In this document: one piece after another, positions 1 to 7,482 of the stretch
How positions within the stretch are numbered: position 1 is the first letter of the stretch
Layout: each line of letters starts with the position of its first letter
NCBI RefSeq assembly: GCF_000741785.1
Contig: NZ_JGZP01000008.1
Location: 1-49,672 of the forward strand
Reading direction: 5' to 3'
DNA length: 49,672 nucleotides
Source of the DNA: Bifidobacterium stellenboschense
Lineage (GTDB): Bacteria > Actinomycetota > Actinomycetes > Actinomycetales > Bifidobacteriaceae
Translations under genes and position numbers: made by a program
The notes under the pieces: model-generated
The model's database searches: none
The model's input: only the letters and a program-made list of their open reading frames with translations
What the model was told of the DNA's origin: nothing

Positions 1-161
1 GCACCGCCGGCCGCGCCGCCGCTACGGCGCGAGGCGGCCGGCCGGGCCTCGTGGAACTCGTCCACCGTGCCCCACTGGCCGCATTCGGGGCATTTCCCAT
101 ACCATTTCGTGCCCGTCCAGCCACATTCCGAGCACAGGTACTGCACATTCGTCTTCGCCAT
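1..161 (-). CDS. radA: DNA repair protein RadA, N-terminal part (runs off the window)
   Basis: The minus strand from an ATG at 161 encodes an N-terminus starting [20 protein letters not shown], with two CxxC pairs (LCSEC and KCPEC) followed by GQWGTVDEF. This is the zinc-finger start of RadA/Sms, the RecA-like ATPase that helps branch migration during recombination. About 53 codons are present; the ATPase and Lon-like domains lie outside the window. After the zinc finger the sequence becomes Ala/Arg/Gly-rich, a linker common in actinobacterial RadA. A TATCGT hexamer sits 6 nt before the ATG and could be the -10 of a leaderless transcript, but the evidence is weak. The zinc finger makes the family assignment firm. 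Confidence 0.9.
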   Translation of the reverse strand, partial: MAKTNVQYLCSECGWTGTKWYGKCPECGQWGTVDEFHEARPAASRRSGGAAGG

Positions 162-347
162 GCCTCGACGATACGCACGCAATCAAGAAACCGGTAGATG
201 TATACCGGTTTGTCGCTGTCCTTCGGAGTGTCGCGTCGCGACTCCGCCATACCAGCGCATCCGCGACTCCGGCAAACCGTCCGCGCCGCCGTATTCCGGC
301 GTTCCGCGCCGGTCATAGCGTCACAAGGCTGTGCCACAATCGGAACC

Positions 348-962
348 ATGTCGAATACTCGTAGTTCCGCGCAGCACGGCCACGGCAAACTGATCGCCGT
401 CATCATCGCCGCTGCGCTCGTCGTCGTCCTCGCCCTGCTGTCCGCATTCGTCTGGCCCGGCTGGGCGCTCAACAAGAACGCCGCTGGCACGCAGAACAGC
501 GCGCAGCAGACCGCGGAGCCGACCACGCCGAGCATCAAGGCCACGGCCCTGCCGGACAACGCGACCGAACTGCTCAAGGCCATGCCGGACAGCGTGCTCA
601 ACTACGCGCGCACCAAGGCGGACGCCTCGACCACATGGAACTCCGCCACGCCGCTCGAGGAGTACACGCTCACCTATTCGACCGGCAAGAAGGCCGCCGA
701 CGTGACGCTCGTCGTCGCCCAGTGGAGCACGTCCGACCCGGCGAAGACCCAGTACGACGCGCTCGCCAAGAACCTGACCGGCAAGTCGATCGCATCGGGC
801 GCGGTGAAGGTACAGGGCGACACCACCGGCGACTACGTGGTGAAGACCGATTCCGGCGACGCGAAGAAGGCCACCGCGCTGTGGCGCAACGACACGGTCG
901 TGTTCCAGGCCACCGGCTCGAAGGCCGCGGTCCAGCGGTTCTACCAGAAGTTCCCGCTGTAA
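348..962 (+). CDS. Membrane-anchored hypothetical protein
   Basis: A 204-residue protein of unknown function. Residues about 15-41 form one hydrophobic helix (LIAVIIAAALVVVLALLSAF) after a short basic N-terminus. An Ala/Thr/Gln-rich linker follows, then a soluble domain of about 140 residues that should lie outside the membrane. The topology suggests an anchored extracytoplasmic protein; there is no lipobox or clear signal-peptidase site. I chose the ATG at 348 over an in-frame ATG at 198 because the upstream codons are not protein-like and CACAAT lies 7 nt before 348, a possible leaderless -10. It stands between divergent radA and the bS22 gene. I recognise no family. Confidence 0.75.
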   Translation: MSNTRSSAQHGHGKLIAVIIAAALVVVLALLSAFVWPGWALNKNAAGTQNSAQQTAEPTTPSIKATALPDNATELLKAMPDSVLNYARTKADASTTWNSATPLEEYTLTYSTGKKAADVTLVVAQWSTSDPAKTQYDALAKNLTGKSIASGAVKVQGDTTGDYVVKTDSGDAKKATALWRNDTVVFQATGSKAAVQRFYQKFPL

Positions 963-1067
963 AGGAGTTCCGGGATCACACGGCGACGCACGGGTGGCGT
1001 AGTCCGCGAGAACGTGTATACTCGTGCGAGTTGCAACTTTTACGATTAATCGGATTGGAGGCTTCAG

Positions 1068-1157
1068 ATGGGTTCCGTCATCAAGAAGCGCCGCAAGCGG
1101 ATGAGCAAGAAGAAGCACCGCAAACTGCTGCGTAAGACCCGCCACCAGCGCAAGTAG
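1068..1157 (+). CDS. Small ribosomal protein bS22 (AURKAIP1/COX24 domain), 29 residues
   Basis: A 29-codon gene whose product begins MGSVIKKRRKRMSKKKHRK and is almost entirely Lys/Arg. It matches from memory the tiny AURKAIP1/COX24-domain proteins of actinobacteria, which in Mycobacterium ribosome structures were named bS22 and bind rRNA in the small subunit. GGAGG lies about 7 nt before the ATG (ATTGGAGGCTTCAG). TATACT at 1017-1022 is a good -10 candidate, giving a leader of about 40 nt. A strong hairpin at 1180-1218 ends the unit, so the gene is probably monocistronic. The family match is strong for such a short protein; the ribosomal role is taken from relatives. Confidence 0.9.
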   Translation: MGSVIKKRRKRMSKKKHRKLLRKTRHQRK

Positions 1158-1179
1158 TCTTACCTGCATCAAGGCATGA

Positions 1180-1218
1180 GAAGACCCCCGCGGACCGGAA
1201 GGTTCGGCGGGGGTCTTC
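1180..1218. terminator. Strong hairpin between convergent bS22 and rpiA
   Basis: The 12-bp arm GAAGACCCCCGC (1180-1191) pairs perfectly with GCGGGGGTCTTC (1207-1218). It sits 22 nt after the bS22 stop codon and is followed by CGTTAT rather than a full T tract. Because the flanking genes converge, it may act in both directions. Confidence 0.75.
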
Positions 1219-1230
1219 GTTATGCTCGCG

Positions 1231-1257
1231 GGTCCGGCCGACCTGATCGGCCGGACC
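1231..1257 (-). terminator. Hairpin downstream of rpiA
   Basis: GGTCCGGCCGA (1231-1241) pairs perfectly with TCGGCCGGACC (1247-1257) around a 5-nt loop, just beyond the rpiA stop codon at 1271. It has no T tract, so it may be an RNA-stabilising hairpin or a terminator acting with the 1180-1218 stem. Confidence 0.5.
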
Positions 1258-1270
1258 TAGGCGAACCGAC

Positions 1271-1969
1271 TCACTTGTTGCCGTTGGTGAGGACGCGCGG
1301 ACCGTTCGGATCGCCGACGATCACCTTGTCGACCATGTTGAGGAACAGGCCGTGCTCGACGACGCCCACCGTGTTGATGAGGTCCTCGGCCAGCTCGAAC
1401 GGGTGCTCGATCTTCTCCAGATGCAGGTCCACGACGTAGTTGTTCTCGTCGGTGCGGACCTCCTTGCCTTCGGCGTCGAGGCGCAGGACCGGCTTGTAGC
1501 CCTTGGCCTCGAACTTCTTGATCACGTGGCCGGCGCCGAACGGGATCACCTCGACCGGCAGCGGGAACTTGCCGATCGTGTCGACGACCTTGGATTCGTC
1601 GACGATCCACACGATCTTGTCGGAGTTGGTGGCCACGATCTTCTCCCACAGGAGGGCCGCGCCGCCGCCCTTGATGCCGTTGAAGTTCTTGTCGACCTCG
1701 TCGGCGCCGTCGATGGTCACGTCGATGTGGTCCACGTCGTCGATGTCGACGATCTTGATGCCGTAGCTCTCGGCCTGCGCCTGCGTGCGGCGGGAGGTGG
1801 TCACGCCGGTGAACTGGAGACCTTCCTCCTGCACGCGGCGGCCGAGCTCGTCGACGAGGAACTTGACGGTGGAGCCGGTGCCCAGGCCCGCGATCATGCC
1901 GTTCTCGATGAGCTTGGCGGCCTCGATGCCGGCGGCCTTCTTGAGGGCGTCCTGCTGTGCCTTATCCAT
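1271..1969 (-). CDS. rpiA: Ribose-5-phosphate isomerase A
   Basis: A 232-residue protein that interconverts ribose 5-phosphate and ribulose 5-phosphate. In bifidobacteria this feeds the fructose-6-phosphate phosphoketolase shunt as well as nucleotide synthesis. Family motifs are visible: [18 protein letters not shown] near the N-terminus (phosphate binding), DGADEVD about residue 87, [11 protein letters not shown] about residue 100 and a C-terminal half typical of RpiA. Length is normal. AAGGAAAGG lies 5' of the ATG. A TAGGAT -10 candidate lies at 2008-2013 (read on the minus strand), about 40 nt before the start. It converges on bS22 and shares the hairpin region with it. Confidence 0.95.
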   Translation of the reverse strand: MDKAQQDALKKAAGIEAAKLIENGMIAGLGTGSTVKFLVDELGRRVQEEGLQFTGVTTSRRTQAQAESYGIKIVDIDDVDHIDVTIDGADEVDKNFNGIKGGGAALLWEKIVATNSDKIVWIVDESKVVDTIGKFPLPVEVIPFGAGHVIKKFEAKGYKPVLRLDAEGKEVRTDENNYVVDLHLEKIEHPFELAEDLINTVGVVEHGLFLNMVDKVIVGDPNGPRVLTNGNK

Positions 1970-2064
1970 GATGTGAATCCTTTCCTTCCATATGAAAAGT
2001 CGTTTCCATCCTAACGCGGGTGGAAGATTGTGCGCGGCTGTGTGCGCTCGTGTTCGCCAAATGT

Positions 2065-3114
2065 TCAGTCGCGCAGGAAATCCGCGTCCGTGATCGTGAG
2101 ATTGCCGTCGCCGTCCACGAACCCGTCCACCGCGATGTATCCGCGCACGTGCATCGGCGTGCCGTCGAAGTACGGACTCGTCTTCGGCGCAGGCGAGAAC
2201 CGCACGTCGCCCGTCACCCTCAGTCCGCTCGGCGCGGGAAGCGCGGGCTGCGCGACGGGCTGCACGACGGGTTGCACGGGCTGCGACATGGACTGCGCAA
2301 TCTCCATGTGTGACGACATCGCGCGCATCTCCGCCGGCATCGTGCGGCGCGATGCGCGCACGTCCGCGTCCGACACGGCATCACTCACGCCGCCGAGATC
2401 GTCCGGCACGCCCTCCGGCTCGGCGAGAAGGTCCGCAAGACTCTTCCGCGATTCTGAGTCGTCCCGCGTCGCGAGTCGTCCCGCGTCGGCCGCGTGCTCG
2501 CGCAGGCTCGCCGCGTCCGCCTTGCCGTCCAGCACGAGCTGGACGTCCGGCGGCACGTCGGTACCGCGCGAGTATTCGGAGTTCAGCAGCGCGCGCCATC
2601 CTTCGATCGGCAGGTATCCGTCACGCGCGCCCGACCGGCAGTCGCCGGCGTACGTGCGCGCGAGTTCGTCGACGAGCTCGTTGCCCGCGTTGCCCGCGTG
2701 CCCCTTCACCCATTTGAATTCGACGGGACCGGGACGCTGCGAGATCGCCTCGTCGATCGCCTGGATGAGTTCGCGGTTCTTGACCGGTTTCTTCTGCGCG
2801 TTCTTCCAGCCGTTGTTCTTCCAGCCTTTGACCCATTTCGTCGAACAGTTGATCGCGTACTGCGAATCCGATTCGATGATGAGCTTCTGTTCTCCCGGAT
2901 GCGCGCGCAGCGCTTCGAGTACGGCGCACAGTTCGCCGATCTGGTTGGTGCCGTTCGTGGCGCCGCCCGCGTCGTAGCCGCGCGAATCGTGCTCGTGGCC
3001 CGGTTCGCCGCCGTCGCCTGCGTCTTTCGCGTGGTCGGCCCACGCCCAGCCCATCGGTCCGTTCGGATTGCCGAGCGCGGACCCGTCCGTCGATACCACA
3101 ATCGTGTCTGTCAT
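2065..3114 (-). CDS. rnhA: Ribonuclease HI with C-terminal extension
   Basis: A 349-residue protein. Residues 1-160 are RNase HI, which cuts RNA in RNA-DNA hybrids. The catalytic set is intact: D10 ([16 protein letters not shown]), E61 ([10 protein letters not shown]), D83 (ESDSQYAI), H139 ([12 protein letters not shown]) and D149 (NELVDELA). A Gly/His/Asp-rich loop at about 28-52 is an insertion relative to E. coli. Residues 160-349 are an extra region with a variable Ala/Pro/Gln-rich linker and a compact end ([20 protein letters not shown]) that I cannot assign. Usual RNase HI is about 150-160 residues. The ATG at 3114 is preceded by GGGAGG and by TAGTGT exactly 7 nt upstream, so transcription may be leaderless; longer upstream frames run into repeats. 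Confidence 0.9.
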   Translation of the reverse strand: MTDTIVVSTDGSALGNPNGPMGWAWADHAKDAGDGGEPGHEHDSRGYDAGGATNGTNQIGELCAVLEALRAHPGEQKLIIESDSQYAINCSTKWVKGWKNNGWKNAQKKPVKNRELIQAIDEAISQRPGPVEFKWVKGHAGNAGNELVDELARTYAGDCRSGARDGYLPIEGWRALLNSEYSRGTDVPPDVQLVLDGKADAASLREHAADAGRLATRDDSESRKSLADLLAEPEGVPDDLGGVSDAVSDADVRASRRTMPAEMRAMSSHMEIAQSMSQPVQPVVQPVAQPALPAPSGLRVTGDVRFSPAPKTSPYFDGTPMHVRGYIAVDGFVDGDGNLTITDADFLRD

Positions 3115-3131
3115 GCCTCCCACACTAATGG

Positions 3132-3209
3132 CACCCGCGGGCGGGAATCTACCCGCGGGCGGGTGTGATGGGGATTCACCCGCGGGTGTGATGGGGGGAT
3201 TCACCCGCG
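3132..3209. repeat. Short direct repeats upstream of rnhA
   Basis: Four copies of (C)ACCCGCGGG lie at about 3133, 3151, 3177 and 3203. The last two are joined by copies of GTGTGATGGGG and GATTCACCCGCG, giving a 26-bp spacing. The block starts 18 bp upstream of the rnhA start codon and covers its promoter region, so it could influence rnhA or be slippage-prone DNA. Confidence 0.6.
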
Positions 3210-3382
3210 ATGAAACGATCACCCCCATCCCCGCCGACGGATTCACGGACCAGGGCATCGGATGTTGCGCGGATCCGTGTCGTGTGAGGGCATAACGAGG
3301 TGTTATGCGGGTCCGTGTCACGCGAGGGTATCGGGATATTATTTCGGGTCCGTGTTCATGCAAGGACATGGGGTGTTATGCG

Positions 3383-4149
3383 GGTTATGTGCCACACAAG
3401 GGGTGCCACGACGTTGCGTGGCACGCGTTCGCGCCACATGACGCCGTGCATGGTGGATTTGCGCTTTGTGTGGCGTGATACCGCGCCACACTCGGCAGGA
3501 ACCGGTGGGTTCTGCGTAAGTGTGGACGAGAGGCCGTGCCACGCGACGTGTGATGTGCTCATTTTCGTGCTTGTGTGGCGTGATACCGCGCCACGTGACG
3601 TGTCCGTTTCGCGGTTAAGTGCTAAAAAGTGTCGTGGAACGCATTTTTTGGTGGATGACAATGTCGTCATTGTTCGGCACTTAAGCCGTATCCGGAGTAT
3701 CCGCGCTGTCTGTTGCTGTTGTGCTGGGGGGGGGTGATTGTGTGCGTTGGCTCGGCCATGTTGGGCGCGTGGGTCCGGCTTGTCTGTTCGGGCGCGGGAT
3801 TGCGGGGATTCGCGTGCCACGCAATGGTGCCACGCAATGGTTGCCGGAACGTTGTGTGGCACGGTATCGCGCCACACAACACCGGTGTCGGCCCGATTCG
3901 AGCTCATGTGGCTTGATTTCGCGGTGAATGTGTGCCATACAAGCCCGCAAAGCGCGAAATCCTCCCGAGTGTGGCGCGACCCTGAGCCACACTATCCGCC
4001 GGAACCCGTTTCGTGGGCTTTCGTGGCACGTTTTCGTGTCCTCGGTGTGCCACTTCGCGCGCCCGCCCACCGATTCCGGTGAAGTGTGGCACGCTCGTGC
4101 GCCACACTTCACCGCTGTACCCTTTGTGTGGCACGGCTTGTTGCCATCG
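3383..4149. repeat. Array of GTGTGGC-N10-GCCACAC palindromes in a gene-free region
   Basis: The stretch 3115-4268 has no credible gene. It holds at least seven palindromes built from GTGTGGC and GCCACAC with exactly 10 bp between the arms. They lie at 3416-3439 (weaker), 3468-3491, 3573-3596, 3854-3877, 3969-3992, 4084-4107 and 4126-4149 (degenerate right arm). The copies at 3854, 3969 and 4084 are spaced 115 and 115 bp. A second wider pair (GTGGC-N21-GCCA) sits at 3908-3938 and 4023-4053, also 115 bp apart. The 4077-4114 copy has perfect 14-bp arms. The 13-bp GTGCCACGCAATG is repeated directly at about 3815. Spacers and intervening DNA vary, so the palindromes look like the conserved part. 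Confidence 0.85.
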
Positions 4150-4268
4150 TGGGGTGATGGAACGTGGACGCATGGACGGATAATGTCGCGTGTGGCGTGG
4201 ACGTGGTGTACAGTAGTGGAGTTGCATGTCGTGGCATGCCTTCGGGCAGGTTGCGAATGCATGATTCT

Positions 4269-4341
4269 GGGTTCGTAGCTCAGTGGATAGAGCGTCTGTC
4301 TCCGGAACAGAAGGTCGAGGGTTCGAACCCCTTCGAGCCCA
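4269..4341 (+). tRNA. tRNA-Arg (anticodon CCG)
   Basis: A 73-nt cloverleaf. The acceptor stem pairs GGGTTCG with CGAGCCC, with one G-U pair. The D arm contains AGCTCAGTGGATAGAGC, the anticodon stem TCTGT/ACAGA encloses CTCCGGA (anticodon CCG, reading CGG), and the T arm is GAGGGTTCGAACCCCTT. CCA is not encoded. TACAGT at about 4208 is a possible -10 box, and a terminator follows at 4348. Confidence 0.95.
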
Positions 4342-4347
4342 CTGCAG

Positions 4348-4380
4348 AACAGCCTCCGTATCGTTGATACGGAGGCTGTT
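4348..4380 (+). terminator. Terminator after tRNA-Arg
   Basis: The 14-bp perfect stem AACAGCCTCCGTAT / ATACGGAGGCTGTT (4348-4361 and 4367-4380) has a 5-nt loop and begins 7 nt after the tRNA. It could also end the convergent gene at 4393. Confidence 0.8.
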
Positions 4381-4392
4381 GCCGTGTGGGGG

Positions 4393-5031
4393 CTATTTCT
4401 TGGATCCCGCGCGCTTGACCGGCCGCTTCGTGCGTCCGGCGTGGGCGTGGTCGAACCGCATCCATGCGCCGTCCTTGGCGGTGATTACATCCGGGCGGCC
4501 GAATTTCGCTTGGAACCGTGCGGGATTCGCCTCGACCCTGCGCACCGTATCCGCGTCGATCGGCTTCGTCTCGGCGATGCGGATACGCGGCCCCTCCACC
4601 TTGAACGCGGCGAGCAGGAGACGCCCCTCCCCGTCACGCACCGGCCACTGGAATCCGCTCCTTCCCGCATTGGTCCACATGACCGTGCTTGCCGTCGTCA
4701 GCGTCGGGTCGGCGTTCCCCTTGCCGACGTCGACCGTGACGGGACTGTAGGGCAACAGGTTCGCGCGCACTCCGGTCAGTCCCTCCGGCACCGGAATCGA
4801 CGTCGATTCATGCCACATGCGGATTCCCATGCCGACGACCGGAATCACGATGACGACCAGCACACGCAACGCCCACAGGAAGGCGGGCGGCCAGGGCAAT
4901 CCTCCGATGAGCCACGCGATGACCAATCCCATGATGAGCAGCGCCAGCCACACGGGTGTGCTCGTGCTCTTCATCTTCCGCCAGATGCTTGCGGCGGTTT
5001 TGCTGTCGCCGGTAATCCAATCCGATGCCAT
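4393..5031 (-). CDS. Hypothetical membrane protein with two helices
   Basis: A 212-residue protein of unknown function. Two adjacent hydrophobic segments at about residues 23-65 (VWLALLIMGLVIAWLIGG, then LWALRVLVVIVIPVVGMGI) anchor a hydrophilic C-terminal domain of about 145 residues that ends in a basic tail (GRTKRPVKRAGSKK). I chose ATG 5031 because TATGAT lies 6 nt before it, the position of a leaderless -10. An ATG at 5052 would add seven residues and has no better ribosome-binding site. It converges on tRNA-Arg and diverges from ridA. I recognise no named family. Confidence 0.75.
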   Translation of the reverse strand: MASDWITGDSKTAASIWRKMKSTSTPVWLALLIMGLVIAWLIGGLPWPPAFLWALRVLVVIVIPVVGMGIRMWHESTSIPVPEGLTGVRANLLPYSPVTVDVGKGNADPTLTTASTVMWTNAGRSGFQWPVRDGEGRLLLAAFKVEGPRIRIAETKPIDADTVRRVEANPARFQAKFGRPDVITAKDGAWMRFDHAHAGRTKRPVKRAGSKK

Positions 5032-5266
5032 ACGAGCATCATATCCGTTCATCCGCCCGGAGGCCGTTTCCCGATTCGACCGGCTGCCTCGCGCGGTCGG
5101 GCGCTTCATGCGGCCGCGCCGTGACCGTATGACGGGCATCGCGCACGGCGGCGACACATGCGCTCACTACACTGCTGGGTAATCGATCGCCCGTGCGGCA
5201 CCGGCCGCATCGGTCACGGCGCCGGCTGCGGCGTCGGGCGAACGGCGAGCCAACCGAGAGGAGCAC

Positions 5267-5659
5267 ATGATGAGCGAAAAGATGGAAGCGGTCGCGACCT
5301 CCGAGGCGCCGGCGGCGCTGGGCGCGTACAGCCAGGCGGTCAAGGCCAACGGCTTCGTGTTCGTGTCCGGCCAGCTGGGCATCGACCCGGCCACCGGCGA
5401 ACTGGCCGGCGAGACCGCGGGCGAGCAGGCCGCGCAGGCGTTGAAGAACATCAAGCACATCCTCGACACGGCCGGCACCGGCATCGAGCATGTCGTGCGC
5501 GCCACCATCTACCTGAAGAACGTGGAGGACTTCAAGGAGGTGGACGCCCGCTACGCCGAGGTGTTCATCGGTTCCGTGAAGCCGGCGCGTGTCGCGTTCG
5601 GCGGCAACGACATCCCGAAGGGCGCGCTCGTCGAGATCGACGCGATCGCCGTGCTGTGA
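5267..5659 (+). CDS. ridA: RidA family enamine/imine deaminase
   Basis: A 130-residue protein of the RidA (YjgF/YER057c/UK114) family, cytosolic trimers that hydrolyse reactive 2-aminoacrylate made by PLP enzymes. The family pattern is clear: SEAPAALGAYSQAVKANGFVFVSGQLGIDP, then EQAAQALKNIKHIL, VVRATIYLKNVEDF, and KPARVAFGGNDIPKGALVEIDAIAVL with the conserved arginine and VEIDA segment. Length is normal. GAGAGGAGC lies 5 nt before ATG 5267; a second ATG at 5270 gives nearly the same protein. TACACT near 5165 may be the -10. The gene stands alone before an amino-acid permease. Confidence 0.92.
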   Translation: MMSEKMEAVATSEAPAALGAYSQAVKANGFVFVSGQLGIDPATGELAGETAGEQAAQALKNIKHILDTAGTGIEHVVRATIYLKNVEDFKEVDARYAEVFIGSVKPARVAFGGNDIPKGALVEIDAIAVL

Positions 5660-5755
5660 TCGCGGCCGGGGCCATGCTCCCGACGTTGCGGGCGTTGGTA
5701 TCATACGGTAGTCGCCGCATGACGACTTGACACGGATGATATAAGGAGTCCCAGC

Positions 5756-7162
5756 ATGGCCCACGCCGGCAATTCCGACGACAATCACGGCAATGATCTC
5801 GAACGCAAGATGGAGTCGCGCCACCTGACGATGATCTCGCTCGGCGGCGTGATCGGCACCGGCCTGTTCGTCTCGTCCGGCTACACGATCCACCAGGCTG
5901 GCCCGCTCGGCGCGATCCTCGCGTACGCGGTCGGCTCCGTGCTCGTCTACTGTGTGATGGTCTCGCTCGGCGAACTGTCCGTCGCGATGCCGTACGCGGG
6001 CAGTTTCCACATGTACGCGAAACGGTTCATCGGCCCCGGCACCGCGTTCGTGATCGCCGTGCTCTACTGGCTCAACTGGGCGGTGGCGCTCGCCAGCGAG
6101 TTCACGGCGGCCGGCCTGCTCATGCAACGTTGGTTCCCGGACAGTCCCGCATGGGTGTGGTCGGCGGTGTTCATCGCCGTCGTGTTCGCGCTCAATATTC
6201 TTTCCGTACGCCTCTACGGCGAGGCGGAATTCTGGTTCGCGTCGATCAAGGTGTTCGCGATCGTCGCGTTCATCGTGATCGGCCTGCTCGCGATCTTCGG
6301 CGCGATACCGATCGCCGGCTACACGCACGCGCCGCTGTTCGGCAACTTCACGGCCAACGGCTGGTTCCCGAACGGCTTCGCGCCCGTGTTCTCCACGCTG
6401 CTCACCGTCGTGTTCGCGTTCTCCGGCACCGAGGTGGTGGGCGTCGCGGCCGGCGAGACGAAGGACCCGAGCAAGGCGATCCCGAAGGCCGTGCACACGA
6501 CGGTGCTGCGCCTCGCGATCTTCTTCATCGGCTCGATCCTCGTGATGGCCGCGCTGATCCCGTGGCACCAGGCGGGCGTGGAGACCAGCCCGTTCGTGCT
6601 CGTGTTCCAGTCGATCGGCATGCCGTTCGCCGGCGACGTGATGAACTTCGTCGTGCTGACGGCCGTGCTGTCGGCCGCGAACTCCGGCCTGTACGTGTGC
6701 TCGCGCATGGTGTGGTCGCTCGCGAAGGAGCGTCTGATCCCGGCGCGGTTCGCGAAGACGAACTTCCGCGGCGTGCCCGTGTGGGCGGTGCTGTTCTCGA
6801 TGGCGGGTTCGCTGCTCGCGCTGCTGTCGTCCGTGGTCGCCGCCTCCACCGTGTATCTCGTGCTGGTCGCGGTCTCCGGTCTCGCGACGTTGGTCGTGTG
6901 GTTCTCGGTGTGCGTGTGCCATATCCGGTTCCGGCGCGAATGGCGTCGCGACGGTCATACGGTCGACGAGCTCGGCTACCGTGCGCCGGGATTCCCGGTA
7001 TTGCCGTGGATGGCGATCGTCATGTGCATCGGCGCGCTGGTGCTCGTCGTGCTCGACGAGACGCAGCGTTCGACGCTGCTCTATATGATTCCGTTCGTCG
7101 CGCTGTGCTATGGCGGGTACCATCTGCTGGAACGTCGACGCGGCAGCGCCACTGGTCGGTGA
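5756..7162 (+). CDS. APC-family amino acid permease (AAT type, LysP/AroP-like)
   Basis: A 468-residue membrane protein with about 12 helices. The start is diagnostic of the amino-acid transporter branch of the APC superfamily: LERKMESRHLTMISLGGVIGTGLFVSSG, with the helix-1 GxGIGTGLF motif, and later FSGTEVVGVAAGETKDPSKAIPKAV. These transporters take up amino acids with protons. Lysine or a basic/aromatic substrate is possible, but residues alone do not settle it. ATAAGGAG precedes the ATG by 8 nt. No terminator with a T tract is evident downstream; palindromic repeats begin at 7200. Confidence 0.9.
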   Translation: MAHAGNSDDNHGNDLERKMESRHLTMISLGGVIGTGLFVSSGYTIHQAGPLGAILAYAVGSVLVYCVMVSLGELSVAMPYAGSFHMYAKRFIGPGTAFVIAVLYWLNWAVALASEFTAAGLLMQRWFPDSPAWVWSAVFIAVVFALNILSVRLYGEAEFWFASIKVFAIVAFIVIGLLAIFGAIPIAGYTHAPLFGNFTANGWFPNGFAPVFSTLLTVVFAFSGTEVVGVAAGETKDPSKAIPKAVHTTVLRLAIFFIGSILVMAALIPWHQAGVETSPFVLVFQSIGMPFAGDVMNFVVLTAVLSAANSGLYVCSRMVWSLAKERLIPARFAKTNFRGVPVWAVLFSMAGSLLALLSSVVAASTVYLVLVAVSGLATLVVWFSVCVCHIRFRREWRRDGHTVDELGYRAPGFPVLPWMAIVMCIGALVLVVLDETQRSTLLYMIPFVALCYGGYHLLERRRGSATGR

Positions 7163-7199
7163 CGTTGCGGTGTCGTGACGGTGCAGCGCCGTGACGGTG

Positions 7200-7373
7200 C
7201 AGCGCAAGAATTCCCGGGAATAATCCGTATCGTCCGGGATTTCTTGCACTGAGACGTGGTCAGTGCAAGAATTCCCGGGAATGTGGGTCGGTTTCCGGGA
7301 TTTTTTGCGCTGGGGGATGGTCAGTGCGAGAAATCCGGGATGACGGGGATGTTCTCCGGGATTTCTTGCGCCG
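7200..7373. repeat. Three tandem 52-bp inverted repeats between the permease gene and argS
   Basis: Three copies at 7200-7251, 7261-7311 and 7322-7373, stepping by 61 bp. Each has the plan CAGTGCAAGAA-TTCCCGGGA-centre-TCCGGGATT-TCTTGCACTG, with arms reading CAGYGCRAGAA and its complement. The centres differ. A small duplication of CGTGACGGTGCAGCGC lies just upstream (about 7173-7205). Transcribed, each copy would fold into a long hairpin and could end permease transcription. The rest of 7374-7482 shows only the argS promoter area. Confidence 0.85.
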
Positions 7374-7469
7374 GTCGGCTCGGGCGGGGCGACGGTTGAG
7401 CGATGACGCGGTTGGGGACGAAGAGAAAAGGCGACGATAACGACTGGCGGGGAACGTCGGCGCGGTCGG

Positions 7470-7475
7470 TATTCT
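7470..7475 (+). promoter_or_regulatory. -10 box of argS, leaderless spacing
   Basis: TATTCT lies exactly 7 nt before the argS ATG at 7483. No good -35 is visible 17 bp upstream. The position suggests the mRNA starts at the start codon, although TGGAAGA could also act as a weak ribosome-binding site. Confidence 0.5.
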
Positions 7476-7482
7476 TGGAAGA

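Noticed and set aside
3339..4262. Several open frames on both strands after rnhA
   Set aside because: They are rich in Cys/His/Arg, overlap one another, lack start signals and follow the palindrome repeats; none resembles a protein family.
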